From Streptacidiphilus albus JL83 (GTDB lineage: Bacteria; Actinomycetota; Actinomycetes; Streptomycetales; Streptomycetaceae), in the NCBI RefSeq assembly GCF_000744705.1, contig NZ_JQML01000001.1, forward strand, positions 9,124,017 to 9,188,016: DNA of 64,000 nucleotides, in the 5' to 3' direction. The number at the start of each line of letters is the position of its first letter. The stretch's first letter is position 1. The translations under genes and the position numbers were made by a program. The notes beneath the pieces were generated by a model. It saw only the letters and a program-made list of their open reading frames with translations. It ran no database searches and was not told the origin of the DNA. Positions 8,350 to 17,900 of the stretch are shown in pieces.

Positions 8350-8949
8350 GTGCGGGCAAACGACCTTTCCGAGGTGACCGTGGCCCTTCGCCTTCCTGCC
8401 GACACAGACCTGCACCCCCGAGTGCTGGTCACTCAGGCGTGCGAGCAGTTGGGGCACGCGGCCGTGGCCGAGTGGTGCGTGTCGCTCCTGGTCGACGGCA
8501 TCGGACCGGACGACCCCCGGCAGCCGTCGCTGACCTGGATCGGTGGTGCTCCCGCTGCGGCCGCGCTGCGAACGGGCCGGCTTGCCAGGCCCGACCAGAG
8601 CCACTGGCCGCGCGTGTGGGCGGTCCGGGCGCTGCGGTACGCGTGGACACCCGAGGCCGCCCCGGCGATCGCCCGGGCCCTGGCCGACTCCTCCTGGCGG
8701 GTGCGGGAGACGGCGGCGAAGCTGGCCACCATCCAGGAACTGGCCGAACTGGTCGAACAGTTGGCGACTCTGACGGCGGACGAGGTGGCCCGGGTGCGGG
8801 CCGCGGCAGTGCGTGGGCTCGGCGCCATGGCCGAGAGCGAACACGCCCACCTGATCCGCGCGGCGCTCGACGACCCCGAGCCGGCCGTGGCCGCGGCGGC
8901 CCGGAGGGCACTGGCCGAGCTGTGCCACCGTCTCGACCGGGAGCTGTGA
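8350..8949 (+). CDS. HEAT-repeat protein
   Basis: Up to 199 residues. The start is uncertain: GTG 8350, GTG 8374 and GTG 8380 are in frame, and the GAGG at 8371-8374 favours 8380. Residues 95-195 form HEAT/PBS-lyase-like helical repeats: WAVRALRYAW, ADSSWRVRETAAKLA, TADEVARVRAAAVRGLGAM and DDPEPAVAAAARRALAEL. Such solenoids mediate protein-protein contacts; no catalytic motif is seen. The first base of the intron is only 17 bp from the earliest start, so the intron may lie in this gene's leader region. The GlxA-type gene converges on its 3' end. Confidence 0.75.
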   Translation: MRANDLSEVTVALRLPADTDLHPRVLVTQACEQLGHAAVAEWCVSLLVDGIGPDDPRQPSLTWIGGAPAAAALRTGRLARPDQSHWPRVWAVRALRYAWTPEAAPAIARALADSSWRVRETAAKLATIQELAELVEQLATLTADEVARVRAAAVRGLGAMAESEHAHLIRAALDDPEPAVAAAARRALAELCHRLDREL

Positions 8950-8963
8950 CCGACCCTCAGCGG

Positions 8964-9944
8964 TCAGACCTGGTACGGGCGGTCCCGGCCGGGGCCGTCG
9001 GGGCCGTTGCGGGTGCGGAAGGTCCGGCGGTAGGTGTCCGGGGGGACGCCGACGGTCCGGTGGAAGTGTCGGCGCAGGGTGGTGGCGGTGCCCATGCCGG
9101 TGGCCGTGGCGATGGTGTCGACGGTGTCGTCGGTGGTCTCCAGGAGCTCCTGGGCGTGGCGGATGCGCTGGGTGTGGAGCCAGTGCAGGGGAGTGCTGCC
9201 GGTCAGCGACTTGAAGTGGCGGCCCAGATGCCGCGAGCTCATCCGTGCCTGGCGGGCCAGGTCCTCCACGGTCAGCGCTTCGTCCAGCCGTTGCAGCGCC
9301 CAGGGCAGGAGTTCGGCCAGCGGGTGGTTGCCCGGGGCGGGGACGGGGGTGGCGATGAACTGGGCCTGGCCGCCGTCGCGGTGCGGTGGGGTGACCAGGC
9401 GGCGGGCGATCCTGTTGGCGTTCGACGAGCCGTGATCGAGGCGGACGAGGTGCAGGCACAGGTCCATGGCGGCGGACTTGCCCGCGGAGGTGAGCACGTC
9501 GCCGTTGTCGACGTAGAGGACGTCCGGGTCCACCGTGACCTTCGGGTGGCGTCTGGCCAGTTCCCGGGTGTGGGCCCAGTGCGTGGTGGCGCGCTTGCCG
9601 TCCAGCAGGCCGGCGGCCGCCAGGACGAAGGCGCCCGTGCACAGCGAGGCCACGCGTGCGCCCGCCTCGTGGGCGGTGCGCACCGCGTCCACGAGTTCGG
9701 CCGGCAGCTCGCGGTCGACATCGGCCCAGCCGGGGACGATCACGGTGTCGGCGTGGGCGAGGCGGTCGAGCCCGTGGTCGGGATCGAGGCGGAAGCGGCC
9801 CACCTGCACGGGGCCGGGGCCGCAGAGGGAGAAGCGGTACCAGGGATCCACGACGTGGGTCAGGTCCGAGCCGAACACCTCCAGCGCCAGGGCCAGTTCG
9901 AAATGCAGCATGCCGTCGGTGACGGCCAGCGCGACAGTGGGCAT
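8964..9944 (-). CDS. GlxA-family transcriptional regulator (DJ-1/PfpI + AraC)
   Basis: 326 residues from ATG 9944. The N-terminal half is a DJ-1/PfpI glutamine-amidotransferase-like domain: VTDGMLHFELALALEVFG and HEAGARVASLCTGAFVLAAAG, where the Cys of SLCTGAF is the nucleophile-elbow residue. GDVLTSAGKSAAMDLCLHLV follows. The C-terminal third is an AraC/XylS domain: ARQARMSSRHLGRHFKSLTGSTP and a second helix-turn-helix with TATGMGTATTLRRHFHRTVGVPP. Architecture and length match GlxA-type activators. It is divergent from a saccharopine-dehydrogenase-like gene that it may control. Confidence 0.92.
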   Translation of the reverse strand: MPTVALAVTDGMLHFELALALEVFGSDLTHVVDPWYRFSLCGPGPVQVGRFRLDPDHGLDRLAHADTVIVPGWADVDRELPAELVDAVRTAHEAGARVASLCTGAFVLAAAGLLDGKRATTHWAHTRELARRHPKVTVDPDVLYVDNGDVLTSAGKSAAMDLCLHLVRLDHGSSNANRIARRLVTPPHRDGGQAQFIATPVPAPGNHPLAELLPWALQRLDEALTVEDLARQARMSSRHLGRHFKSLTGSTPLHWLHTQRIRHAQELLETTDDTVDTIATATGMGTATTLRRHFHRTVGVPPDTYRRTFRTRNGPDGPGRDRPYQV

Positions 9945-10067
9945 GTCCGAAACTGTACGGGGTGTGTCGTTCCAGACGCTCGCGCGGGGTGCTCCCGTTC
10001 GCCAGGATGTCCGTAACGGATCACGGCGGATCAGCCGCCGATCGGGCGAGCGCAGGGGAGCAGTCTC

Positions 10068-11096
10068 ATGGGATCGGGTCAGACGGTGGTGGTTTTCGGT
10101 GCGTACGGGCACACCGGACGCTTCGTGGTCGCGGAGCTGTCGAAGCGCGGGTTGGTGCCGCTGCTCTGCGGCCGTGACGCCGAGAAGCTGAAGGCCATGG
10201 CGTACCGGAGCGGGCTGGAGGCCCGGGTGGCGTCGGCGGAGGACCCGGCCTCCCTCGACCGCGCCCTGGCCGGCGCGGCGGCCGTGATCAACTGCGCGGG
10301 GCCGTTCGCCTCGACGACCGCCCCGGTGATCGAGGCGGCTCTGCGGGCAGGGATCCCGTACCTGGACGTCGCGGCCGAGCTTGAGGCCAACCTCGACACC
10401 TTCGAGCACTTCGCGGACCGGGCCCGCGAGGCGGGAGCGGTCGTCGTTCCCGCGATGGCCTTCTTCGGCGGCCTGGGCGACCTGCTGGCCACGGCGGCGA
10501 TGGGCGACTGGACCAGGGCCGACTCGGCGCACGTCGCCTACGCACTGAGCCACTGGCACCCCACTGACGGGACGCGCCGGTCGGGCGCGGTCTCCCGGGA
10601 GCGGCGCGGCGACCACCGCCTGCGCTACACCGGCGGCGGGTGGGAGCGCCGCACCGACGCCGCGCCGACTCTGGAGTGGTCCTTCCCCGAGCCGATGGGC
10701 CCGCGTCCCGTGGTCGGGGAGTTCACCATGGCCGACGTCGTGACCATCCCCAGCCACCTGGCCATCCCCGAGGTGACCAGCTACATGACGGCCGAAGCGG
10801 TCCGCGACATAGCCGCCCCCGGGACGCCCGCGCCGACCGCGGCCGACGAGAGCGGCCGCTCCGGCCAGACCTTCCTCGTCGACGCCGTCGTCCGGTCGGG
10901 TGACACCGAACGACGCGCCGTCGCACGCGGTCAGGACATCTACGCCGTCACCGCGCCGCTGGTCGTGGAGGCGCTGGAGCGCGTCCTCGACGGCCGCACC
11001 CGCACGGTGGGCGTGGCCTCCGCGGGAGAGATGTTCGACGCCCCCGACTTCCTGCGCGCGCTGTCCCCGCACATCACCCTCGAACTGCACCCGTGA
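10068..11096 (+). CDS. saccharopine dehydrogenase-like / enoyl-reductase family protein
   Basis: 342 residues with GGGGAG before ATG 10068. The N-terminus is a Rossmann fold, VVVFGAYGHTGRFVVAEL, in which G-A-Y-G-H-T-G is the dinucleotide loop. It is followed by LLCGRDAEKL and AAVINCAGPFASTTAPVIEA, typical of the saccharopine-dehydrogenase NADP-binding superfamily, including trans-acting enoyl reductases. YLDVAAELEAN and VPAMAFFGGLGDLLA continue that family. It is too short and different at the C-terminus to be a true lysine-pathway enzyme. It probably reduces an unknown substrate. It stands divergent from the GlxA-type regulator. Confidence 0.8.
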   Translation: MGSGQTVVVFGAYGHTGRFVVAELSKRGLVPLLCGRDAEKLKAMAYRSGLEARVASAEDPASLDRALAGAAAVINCAGPFASTTAPVIEAALRAGIPYLDVAAELEANLDTFEHFADRAREAGAVVVPAMAFFGGLGDLLATAAMGDWTRADSAHVAYALSHWHPTDGTRRSGAVSRERRGDHRLRYTGGGWERRTDAAPTLEWSFPEPMGPRPVVGEFTMADVVTIPSHLAIPEVTSYMTAEAVRDIAAPGTPAPTAADESGRSGQTFLVDAVVRSGDTERRAVARGQDIYAVTAPLVVEALERVLDGRTRTVGVASAGEMFDAPDFLRALSPHITLELHP

Positions 11097-11182
11097 CGCG
11101 CTGCGCGAGCGGCCGTCGGCTCGCGGACCTAGCGTGGCGGTGTATCCGGCTATCAGCCGGTCTGTCATGAAAGGTGTGGGAC

Positions 11183-11650
11183 ATGACCCGTAAGTGGGTA
11201 GCGGCGGCAGCGGTCGGCTGTGCGATGGGGGTGCTGATGGGCGCGGCCCCGGGAGGTCGACAGGCGTGGGAGCAGGACCTGCGGGTGGAGCGGCTGGATC
11301 CGGCCCCGGCCCCGGCCGGCGGTCTGACCGAGGTTCACGCGTTCGTGTACAACGACGGGCAGGAGTCGGTCGCCGGCGCCTTCACGGTGACCGTCACCCT
11401 GCCCGCGGGGACCCAGCCGGAGGAACCCTACTTCCCGAGGAACTGTCACACGCTGGCGGGGGCGGCTCCGGTGGTGCAGTGCTCGTTCCCCTCGGGCCTG
11501 CAGGCCGGGCAGTCGGCGACGGCTCTGGTGCCGGTGCGGCTCGGCCCTGACGTCCGCGGCGTGCTCGTGGGCTCGGTGCGGGTCGCAAGCGTCGGTGACC
11601 CGAACCCGTCGAACGATGTGAAGCAGTTCGACATCGTGGTCAGCGGCTGA
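11183..11650 (+). CDS. small secreted protein with DUF11-like domain
   Basis: I start at ATG 11183 (AAAGG 8 bp upstream); a GTG at 11174 is in frame. The 155-aa product has a short basic N-terminus and hydrophobic stretch (KWVAAAAVGCAMGVLMGAA), so it is probably exported. The rest is one beta-sandwich resembling the CARDB/DUF11 fold: LRVERLDPAPAPAGGLTEV, TVTVTLPAGTQ, two cysteines likely to form a disulfide (NCHTL and QCSFP), and DPNPSNDVKQFDIVV. It is a single-domain adhesion-like or binding protein of unknown partner. A strong hairpin follows. Confidence 0.7.
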   Translation: MTRKWVAAAAVGCAMGVLMGAAPGGRQAWEQDLRVERLDPAPAPAGGLTEVHAFVYNDGQESVAGAFTVTVTLPAGTQPEEPYFPRNCHTLAGAAPVVQCSFPSGLQAGQSATALVPVRLGPDVRGVLVGSVRVASVGDPNPSNDVKQFDIVVSG

Positions 11651-11661
11651 TCGGACGGCGG

Positions 11662-11704
11662 GAGCGCCGCCCCGGGCTGAGGGTTCAGCCTGCGGGCGGC
11701 GCTC
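11662..11704. terminator. bidirectional hairpin between convergent genes
   Basis: GAGCGCCGCCC and GGGCGGCGCTC form a perfect 11-bp outer stem enclosing a second small stem GGCTGA/TCAGCC. It lies between the stops of the small secreted gene and the GH16 gene. A tandem copy of a 15-base unit (ggttcagcggtcagc) follows immediately, up to the GH16 stop. Confidence 0.75.
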
Positions 11705-11733
11705 GCGCGGTTCAGCGGTCAGCGGTTCAGCGG

Positions 11734-13197
11734 TCAGCGGTAGACCCGGACGTAGTCCGCTGCGAAGCTCACCGATTTGGCGGTGGGACCCGGGTGGAAG
11801 GTGCCCGAACAGAGCGACAGGTTGAGGATCAGGTAGGCCGACCAGTCCCGTCCCACGCCCACGTGGTCCTCGAAGACGTCGACGCCGTTGATGTACCAGC
11901 CGACCGAGTCGGCGCCGTAGTGGGTGCCGATGACGACCCACTCGCCGGGCTTCGCGGCTCCCTTGCTGTCCCAGTAGTGCTGCGCCGGCTTGACGTGGTT
12001 GGTCAGTTCGAGCAGGTTCGGGTTGTCCGTGTGGTACTCGAAGGAGTCCACCTCGTGGCCGCCGTCGCGCCAGGTCCACAGGGCCGGCCAGGCGCCGAGT
12101 TCGGACGGCAGTTTCACCCGGGTCTCGACGTAGTCGCCGGTCTTGACCATGAAGTGCTCAGGGGTGTTCTCCGTGGTCAGCAGACCGGTGTCCCAGGCCT
12201 GCCGGTTGCCCGAGAGCTTGAACGCGCTGGGCGTGGCGGTGAAGGTGGCCGCGCCGTCGGCGACCGTGACCTTCGCCGGGTCGAGCTTGTCCAGCTTGTC
12301 GTCGTCCGGGTTGTAGCTGCCGTAGCGGTACGAGCTGCTGGTGGACCGGTTCCAGCGGTCCGCGGAGAGCGGGCCGTTGAACTCCTCGGACCAGATCAGC
12401 GACGTCGCCCCGGGGAACGGCGTGGAGCCGGTGGCGGCGGTGACGGTCAGGGTCTTCTCCGGGAGGTTGTGCCAGCGTCCGGCCTGGTCCTGGTAGAAGC
12501 CGAAGACCCGGTAGGTTCCGGCCGGGAAGGCGCGGGTCCCGGTCGTCAGGCTGAGGTCCTGCGGGCAGATCGCCTGGTTGGTCAGTTCTCCTGGGAAGTC
12601 CAGGTTGTCGCCGGCGGCGTCCCGTACGCCGACGCCGAGTACCGCCGCGGTGAAGCAGGCGGAGGAACGGACCGTCAGCTGGGCGGACACCGGTGTCCCC
12701 GCCTGCGCGGTCTCGGGCGACAACCGCACCTGGGTCACGCTGGGAACCGCGGCGGTGACGGTCAGGGTCTTCTCCGGGAGGTTGTGCCAGCGTCCGGCCT
12801 GGTCCTGGTAGAAGCCGAAGACCCGGTAGGTTCCGGCCGGGAAGGCGCGGGTCCCGGTCGTCAGGCTCAGGTCCTGCGGACAGACCCGCTGGTTGGTCAG
12901 TTCTCCTGGGAAGTCCAGGTTGTCGCCGGCGGCGTCCCGTACGCCGACGCCGAGTACCGCCGCGGTGAAGCAGGCGGAGGAACGGACCGTCAGCTGGGCG
13001 GAGACCGGTATGCCCGCCTGCGCGGTCTCGGGCGACAACCGCACCTGGGTCACGCTCGGGGGCGCGGCCCGGCCCTGGGCGTGGTCCGCCGACGGAGCGG
13101 CGAGGTCGGCCCGGGCAGGGCCGGCCAGCGGCGCCACGAGTAGGGCGACGGTGCCCGCGATGACGCCGACGCGCACGCGGGTGATGAAACGGGGCAC
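11734..13197 (-). CDS. secreted GH16 beta-glucanase with duplicated N-terminal domain
   Basis: 487 residues. A Sec signal (VGVIAGTVALLVAPLAGPARA) is followed by two nearly identical 105-aa beta domains (about 47-151 and 152-256) and a GH16 catalytic domain (about 265-487). The GH16 active-site pattern ExDxxE is seen as HEVDSFE with Glu382, Asp384 and Glu387; WSEEFNG at the domain start and VSFAADYVRVYR at the end are typical. It should hydrolyse beta-1,3 or mixed-linkage glucans outside the cell. The two N-terminal domains share conserved Cys pairs (SSACFTA and VCPQDL) and may bind substrate or cell wall. Close GH16 relatives act on laminarin; exact specificity is not decidable. Confidence 0.88.
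   Translation of the reverse strand: MPRFITRVRVGVIAGTVALLVAPLAGPARADLAAPSADHAQGRAAPPSVTQVRLSPETAQAGIPVSAQLTVRSSACFTAAVLGVGVRDAAGDNLDFPGELTNQRVCPQDLSLTTGTRAFPAGTYRVFGFYQDQAGRWHNLPEKTLTVTAAVPSVTQVRLSPETAQAGTPVSAQLTVRSSACFTAAVLGVGVRDAAGDNLDFPGELTNQAICPQDLSLTTGTRAFPAGTYRVFGFYQDQAGRWHNLPEKTLTVTAATGSTPFPGATSLIWSEEFNGPLSADRWNRSTSSSYRYGSYNPDDDKLDKLDPAKVTVADGAATFTATPSAFKLSGNRQAWDTGLLTTENTPEHFMVKTGDYVETRVKLPSELGAWPALWTWRDGGHEVDSFEYHTDNPNLLELTNHVKPAQHYWDSKGAAKPGEWVVIGTHYGADSVGWYINGVDVFEDHVGVGRDWSAYLILNLSLCSGTFHPGPTAKSVSFAADYVRVYR
12438..13069 (-). repeat. tandem 315-bp in-gene duplication
   Basis: Two consecutive copies offset by exactly 315 bp (105 codons) encode the duplicated N-terminal domain of the GH16 enzyme. 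They are nearly identical at the DNA level, including silent positions, so the duplication is recent or kept uniform by gene conversion. Confidence 0.9.
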
Positions 13198-13539
13198 AGC
13201 TCCTCCGAATGGTCATCGCCGAACGCCGGCCGCTCGACGGCGACCGGCACCGAGCCGGCTCGCCGCAGGCCCGCACGGCGAACCCGCGCCACGGGTCCGG
13301 GTTCGCCGCAGACCAGGTCTGCCCCGCCCGCCCGCCGGCGCGCGCCGTACGGCCGACCACCGGCAGGACAGGAGCGTTCCCGCCGGTGGAAGGGCCTGGC
13401 AAGGCCAGACAAACACAGACCGATGAGGTGCGCACGACGTCCCCGAGCAGCGTCCGCGCCGGGACGGGGCCGACCGCGTCCCACGCGCCGGTACCCATTC
13501 GGTGGAGGTCTAGCCGCCCCCTCCGTAGGATCGACGGCC
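13198..13539. other. intergenic region between divergent GH16 and pip genes
   Basis: About 340 bp without a supportable gene. It must hold the two divergent promoters. I see no clear palindrome or CebR-like box in it. GTAGGA (13525-13530) is the ribosome-binding site of the iminopeptidase gene. Confidence 0.6.
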
Positions 13540-14505
13540 ATGGCTGCTCTCTACGCTCCGACCAGTCCCTACGACACCGGAATGCTGGACACCGGGGACG
13601 GCAACCTCGTCCACTACGAACAGCTCGGCAACCCCGGGGGCAAACCGGTCCTGAACGTCCACGGCGGGCCCGGCGCGGGCACACCGCAGCGGCCGACCAG
13701 GGCCTGGGACCCCGAGTACTACCGTGTCGTCCGCTTCGACCAGCGCAACTGCGGCCGCAGTACCCCGCACGCGAGCGACCCGGCGGCGGACATGAGCCGC
13801 AACACCACGCAGCACCTGATCGACGACATGGAGCGGCTGCGCGAGCACCTCGGCATCGAGAGGTGGCTGCTGAACGGCGCGTCCTGGGGCTCGACGCTCA
13901 TCCTGGCCTATGCGCAACAGCACCCCGAGCGGGTCAGCGAGATCATCATCCAGGCGGTGACGACGACCCGGCGCAGCGAGACCGACTGGCTCTACCGGGG
14001 AGCCGGACGGTTCCAGCCCGAGGCCTGGGACCGGTTCCGCGACGGCGTCCCGGAGGACGAACGGGACGGCGACCTGCTCGCCGCCTACGCACGGCTGATG
14101 GAGCACCCCGACCGGGCGGTCCGGGCGAAGGCCGCCGCCGACTGGCTGGCCTGGGAGGACGCGGTGATCTCCAACGAGCCCAACGGCGTGCCCGGCATGT
14201 ACAGCGACCGGGAGGTCGACGCGCAGATCGCGTTCGTCCGGATCTGCGCCCACTACTTCAGCCACGGCGCCTGGCTGGAGGAGGACCAACTGCTGCGCAA
14301 CGCCCACCGCTTGGCCGGGATCCCGGCGGTGCTCGGCCACGGGCGGCACGACCTGGGCAGCCCGGTGCAGACGGCATGGGAGCTGGCGAAGGCGTGGCCG
14401 GACGCGCAGCTCCACATCATCGAGGACAGCGGCCACGCCGGGAGCGAGGCGCTGCGGCAGACGATGCTGGCGGCCGTCGAACAGTTCAAGCACCGCTCAG
14501 GCTGA
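13540..14505 (+). CDS. pip: proline iminopeptidase (prolyl aminopeptidase)
   Basis: 321 residues from ATG 13540, the family length. The peptidase S33 signature is complete: LVHYEQLGNPGGKPVLNVHGGPGAG (oxyanion loop HGGPG), FDQRNCGRSTPHA, nucleophile elbow GASWGSTL with the catalytic Ser, DLGSP near the acid, and the catalytic His in EDSGHAGSE. It releases N-terminal proline from peptides in the cytoplasm; there is no signal peptide. It is monocistronic and divergent from the GH16 gene. Confidence 0.95.
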   Translation: MAALYAPTSPYDTGMLDTGDGNLVHYEQLGNPGGKPVLNVHGGPGAGTPQRPTRAWDPEYYRVVRFDQRNCGRSTPHASDPAADMSRNTTQHLIDDMERLREHLGIERWLLNGASWGSTLILAYAQQHPERVSEIIIQAVTTTRRSETDWLYRGAGRFQPEAWDRFRDGVPEDERDGDLLAAYARLMEHPDRAVRAKAAADWLAWEDAVISNEPNGVPGMYSDREVDAQIAFVRICAHYFSHGAWLEEDQLLRNAHRLAGIPAVLGHGRHDLGSPVQTAWELAKAWPDAQLHIIEDSGHAGSEALRQTMLAAVEQFKHRSG

Positions 14506-14506
14506 G

Positions 14507-14668
14507 CCGGCCAGCCGGTCCGATGGCGGGTTCGCCGCGCTGGACGACCGCGTCGCCCAGCAGGGCGGTGCGGCTGGGCTCGTGGACGAGCACGAGGTGG
14601 CCGGGGGAGTGGCCGGGGGTGTGCACGACGCGCCGGCCGTCGGAGCCCTCGATGATCCGGCGCGCTGG
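14507..14668 (-). pseudogene. fragment of a metallo-beta-lactamase-fold hydrolase
   Basis: On the minus strand the peptide RRVVHTPGHSPGHLVLVHEP followed by TALLGDAVVQ is the second half of an MBL-fold domain, with the HTPGHSPG and GDAV metal-site strands. The HxHxDH half is missing and the frame upstream reads unrelated sequence. It is a truncated remnant running to the end of the pip gene. Confidence 0.65.
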
Positions 14669-14669
14669 A

Positions 14670-14990
14670 ACCGCACCGCGTCCTGGCCCACCGACACACC
14701 GCCGCGCAGGGGACCGCACCCGCGCCGGCGGTGCCGTTCGGTAATTACGCAAGTTTTTGCAGAGTCACTTTCATTATTTACCAACATGTCTCGTAGTTAT
14801 TGCAGCTACGTGTCGGTAGTCCTATGCTCCGCCACAGTGGCGAACCCGCGCCCCGGCTGTTCGCGGGTCAGGGACGCCATGCCCACGTCCGCACCGCCGT
14901 TCTCCCCCACCCTGGCGACGGGACGGCTGCCTCAGGCTCATGCGCACCGGATATGGCAATGACGTCGATCGAGGAAAGGGCCTGTGTCTG
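14670..14990 (+). promoter_or_regulatory. AT-rich leader of the GH87-like gene
   Basis: No gene is visible here. The stretch 14740-14830 is markedly AT-rich for this genome (for example gcaagtttttgcagagtcac and ttcattatttaccaacatg) and is the probable promoter of the large glucanase gene. GAGGAAAGGG (14971-14980) is its ribosome-binding site and decides ATG 14991. Confidence 0.5.
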
Positions 14991-17900
14991 ATGTCCATCC
15001 ATGACAAGTCAGCGGGTCGCCCGTCCAGGGCTCCCCGGCGACCTGGGCGTTTAGCCGCCCTGGCGCTGGCCGCAGTCACCGCACTCGCCACCCTGCCCGC
15101 GCTGTTCGCCGCGGCACCCGCGTACGCCCAGAGCGGCGCGGGAACGCCGCCGTACTGGGCCGGGTCCGTGTTCAACGTCCCGAGCGGCGTGGGCGCCGAC
15201 GTCCCGTTCACCGAGTACCAGGCGGTGAACGGGACCACTGACGGCTCGCTGCTGAGCCCCGGCTTCGCCCAGGGCTCCCTGGCCAGCGAGGCGGTCGGCC
15301 GCGAGGCCGTCCAACTCGACGCGGCCGGGCAGTACGTGACGTTCACCATGACGAGCAGCACCAACGCCGTCGACCTGCACTACGCCGTCCCCGAGGGCGA
15401 CTCGGGCACGCTGTCGGTGTACGTCAACGGCACCGAACTCAGCCAGCAGCTCGCGCTCACCTCGAAGTACAGCTACATCAGCACGGGGGACATCACCGGC
15501 AGCACCACGCACGACATGTACGACGACGCGCGGATGCTGCTCGGCCAGACGATCGCCGCCGGCAGCACGGTGACCCTGGAAGTGACCGGCAGCACCTCCG
15601 ATCTGCCGGTCACCGTCAACGTGCTCGACGGCTACGACGTCGCGGCCGCCGCCACCCAGCCGGCCAATTCCATCTCGGTGGTCACCGAGGGCGCCGACCC
15701 GACCGGCGTGACCAACTCGCAGAACGCCTTCAACGAGGCCGTCTCCGCGGCGAACGCGGCCGGGGAGACGGTGTGGGTGCCCGCGGGCACCTACCTGATC
15801 AGCTCTCCGCTGCAGCTGACCGCCGGGACGATCGAGGGCGCCGGCAACTGGTACACGCAGCTCGAAACGAACATGCTGGTGGACAACACCTCGCAGGTCG
15901 CCGGCCCGATCAACCTCAGCAACTTCGCGATCCTGGGCTCGCAGGTGGGCCGGAACGACGGCAGCGTGGCCAACGGGATCGACGGCTCGCTCGGCACCGG
16001 ATGGACCGTCAACGGCCTGTGGATCCAGAACACCAACGTCGGCTTCTGGCTGCAGTACGGCAACAGCAACTGCACGGTGGAGAACAGCGTCGTCCAGGAC
16101 ACCGACGCGGACGGGCTGAACTTCAACGGCAACGCGACCGGGTGCACGGTCAGGAACAACTACTTCAGAAACACCGGTGACGACAGCATAGCGATCTGGT
16201 CCTATCCGGCCACGGACTCCGGCATCACCGTCGAGAACAACACGGTCGACGTGTCCACGCTGGCCAACGGCATCGCCGAGTACGGCGGCACCGACAACAC
16301 CATCTCCGACAACGCGATCGCCGACACCAACGCCCTGGGCAGCGGGCTGACCGTCTCCAACGAGCAGTTCCTGTCCCCCGGGTTCACCCCGCTCTCCGGG
16401 ACCATCACCGTTTCGGGCAACTACCTGATCCGCGCCGGTGCGTACAACCCGAACTGGGACCATGCGATGGGCGCGGTCCAGTTCGACGCCTACGACTACT
16501 CGTTCAGCGGCGTCACGGTCAACTACTCCGGCGGCGCGATCCTCGACAGCCCCTACGAGGCCATCGAGCTGGTGTCCGGCGACGGTGACGGCAACACCAT
16601 CTCCGGGCTCGACATCAGCGACGTCCAGGTGCAGAACGCCGGCACGGTGGTGATGCAGGCCGAGACCTCCGGCTCCGCCAGTGTCAGTGGCGTGACGGCG
16701 AGCGGAATCGGGGTGGCCGGGGCCTACAACGACGGGTACGACGCCGGCGCCTACACCCCGGGCGCCTTCACCTTCGACCTCGGCAGCGGCAACACCGGTT
16801 GGAGCACGACACCGGTCCTCACCAGCTTCCCCGAGCCGGTGGAACCCGGCTCGCTGACCGCCTCGACGCCGAGCCTGGCGTTCGGCGACGTGGCGGCCGG
16901 ATCCACCGGCGCCGCGCAGGCGGTGACGGTGACCAACCCGGGCGGCTCCGCCGCCTCGGTCTCCTCGATCGGCGTCACCGGACCGTTCACCCAGACCGAC
17001 GACTGCGGCGGTTCCATCGCCGCGAACGGCTCGTGCACGGTCGAGGTGACCTTCGCCCCCACCAGCGGCGGCCCGCTCACCGGGACGCTGTCGGTGGCGA
17101 GCAGCGCCCCGGGCAGCCCGCTGACCGTCGCGCTGTCGGGCACCGGCGTCACCTCCAACACCGACCTCGCGCTGAACCAGCCGATCACCGCGAGCAGCAC
17201 CGATTCCGGATTCCCGGCGAGCGGCGCCAACGACGGGAACACCAGCAGCTACTGGGAGAGCAGCGACGGCGCGGGGTATCCGCAGACGCTCACGGTGAAC
17301 CTCGGCTCGGTGCAGCCGGTCGGGTCGGTCACCCTGGATCTGCCGCCGTCCTCGGCCTGGTCCACCCGCACCGAGACCCTCTCCGTGCTGGACAGCACCA
17401 ACGGCTCCACGTTCACCCAGATCGTGCCCTCGACCGGCTACACGTTCAACCCGTCGACCGGCAACACCGTGTCCTTCAACCTCCCGTCCGGGACCAGCAC
17501 CCAGTACCTGGAGCTGAGCTTCACCGCCAACACCGGGTGGTCCGCGGCCCAGGTCTCGGAGTTCGAGGTCTTCCCGGGTTCCGGCAGCAGCTCCGGCAGC
17601 GCGACCCTCAGCGCCTCGCCGACCTCGGTCTCCTTCGGCAACCAGACCGACGGGACCACCAGTTCGGCGCGGTCGGTGACGGTGTCCAACACCGGTAGCG
17701 CGACGGCGACGATCTCCTCCATCGCGGCCGGGTCCGGCTTCGGCGAGACCAACAGCTGCGGATCCTCGATCGCGGCCGGCGGCTCGTGCACCGTGGCGGT
17801 CACCTTCTCGCCGACCTCGGCCGGTGCGTACTCGGCGAACCTGACGGTGTCGAGCAGCGCGACCAACGGCACCCTGACGGTGGCGTTGACCGGCACCGGG

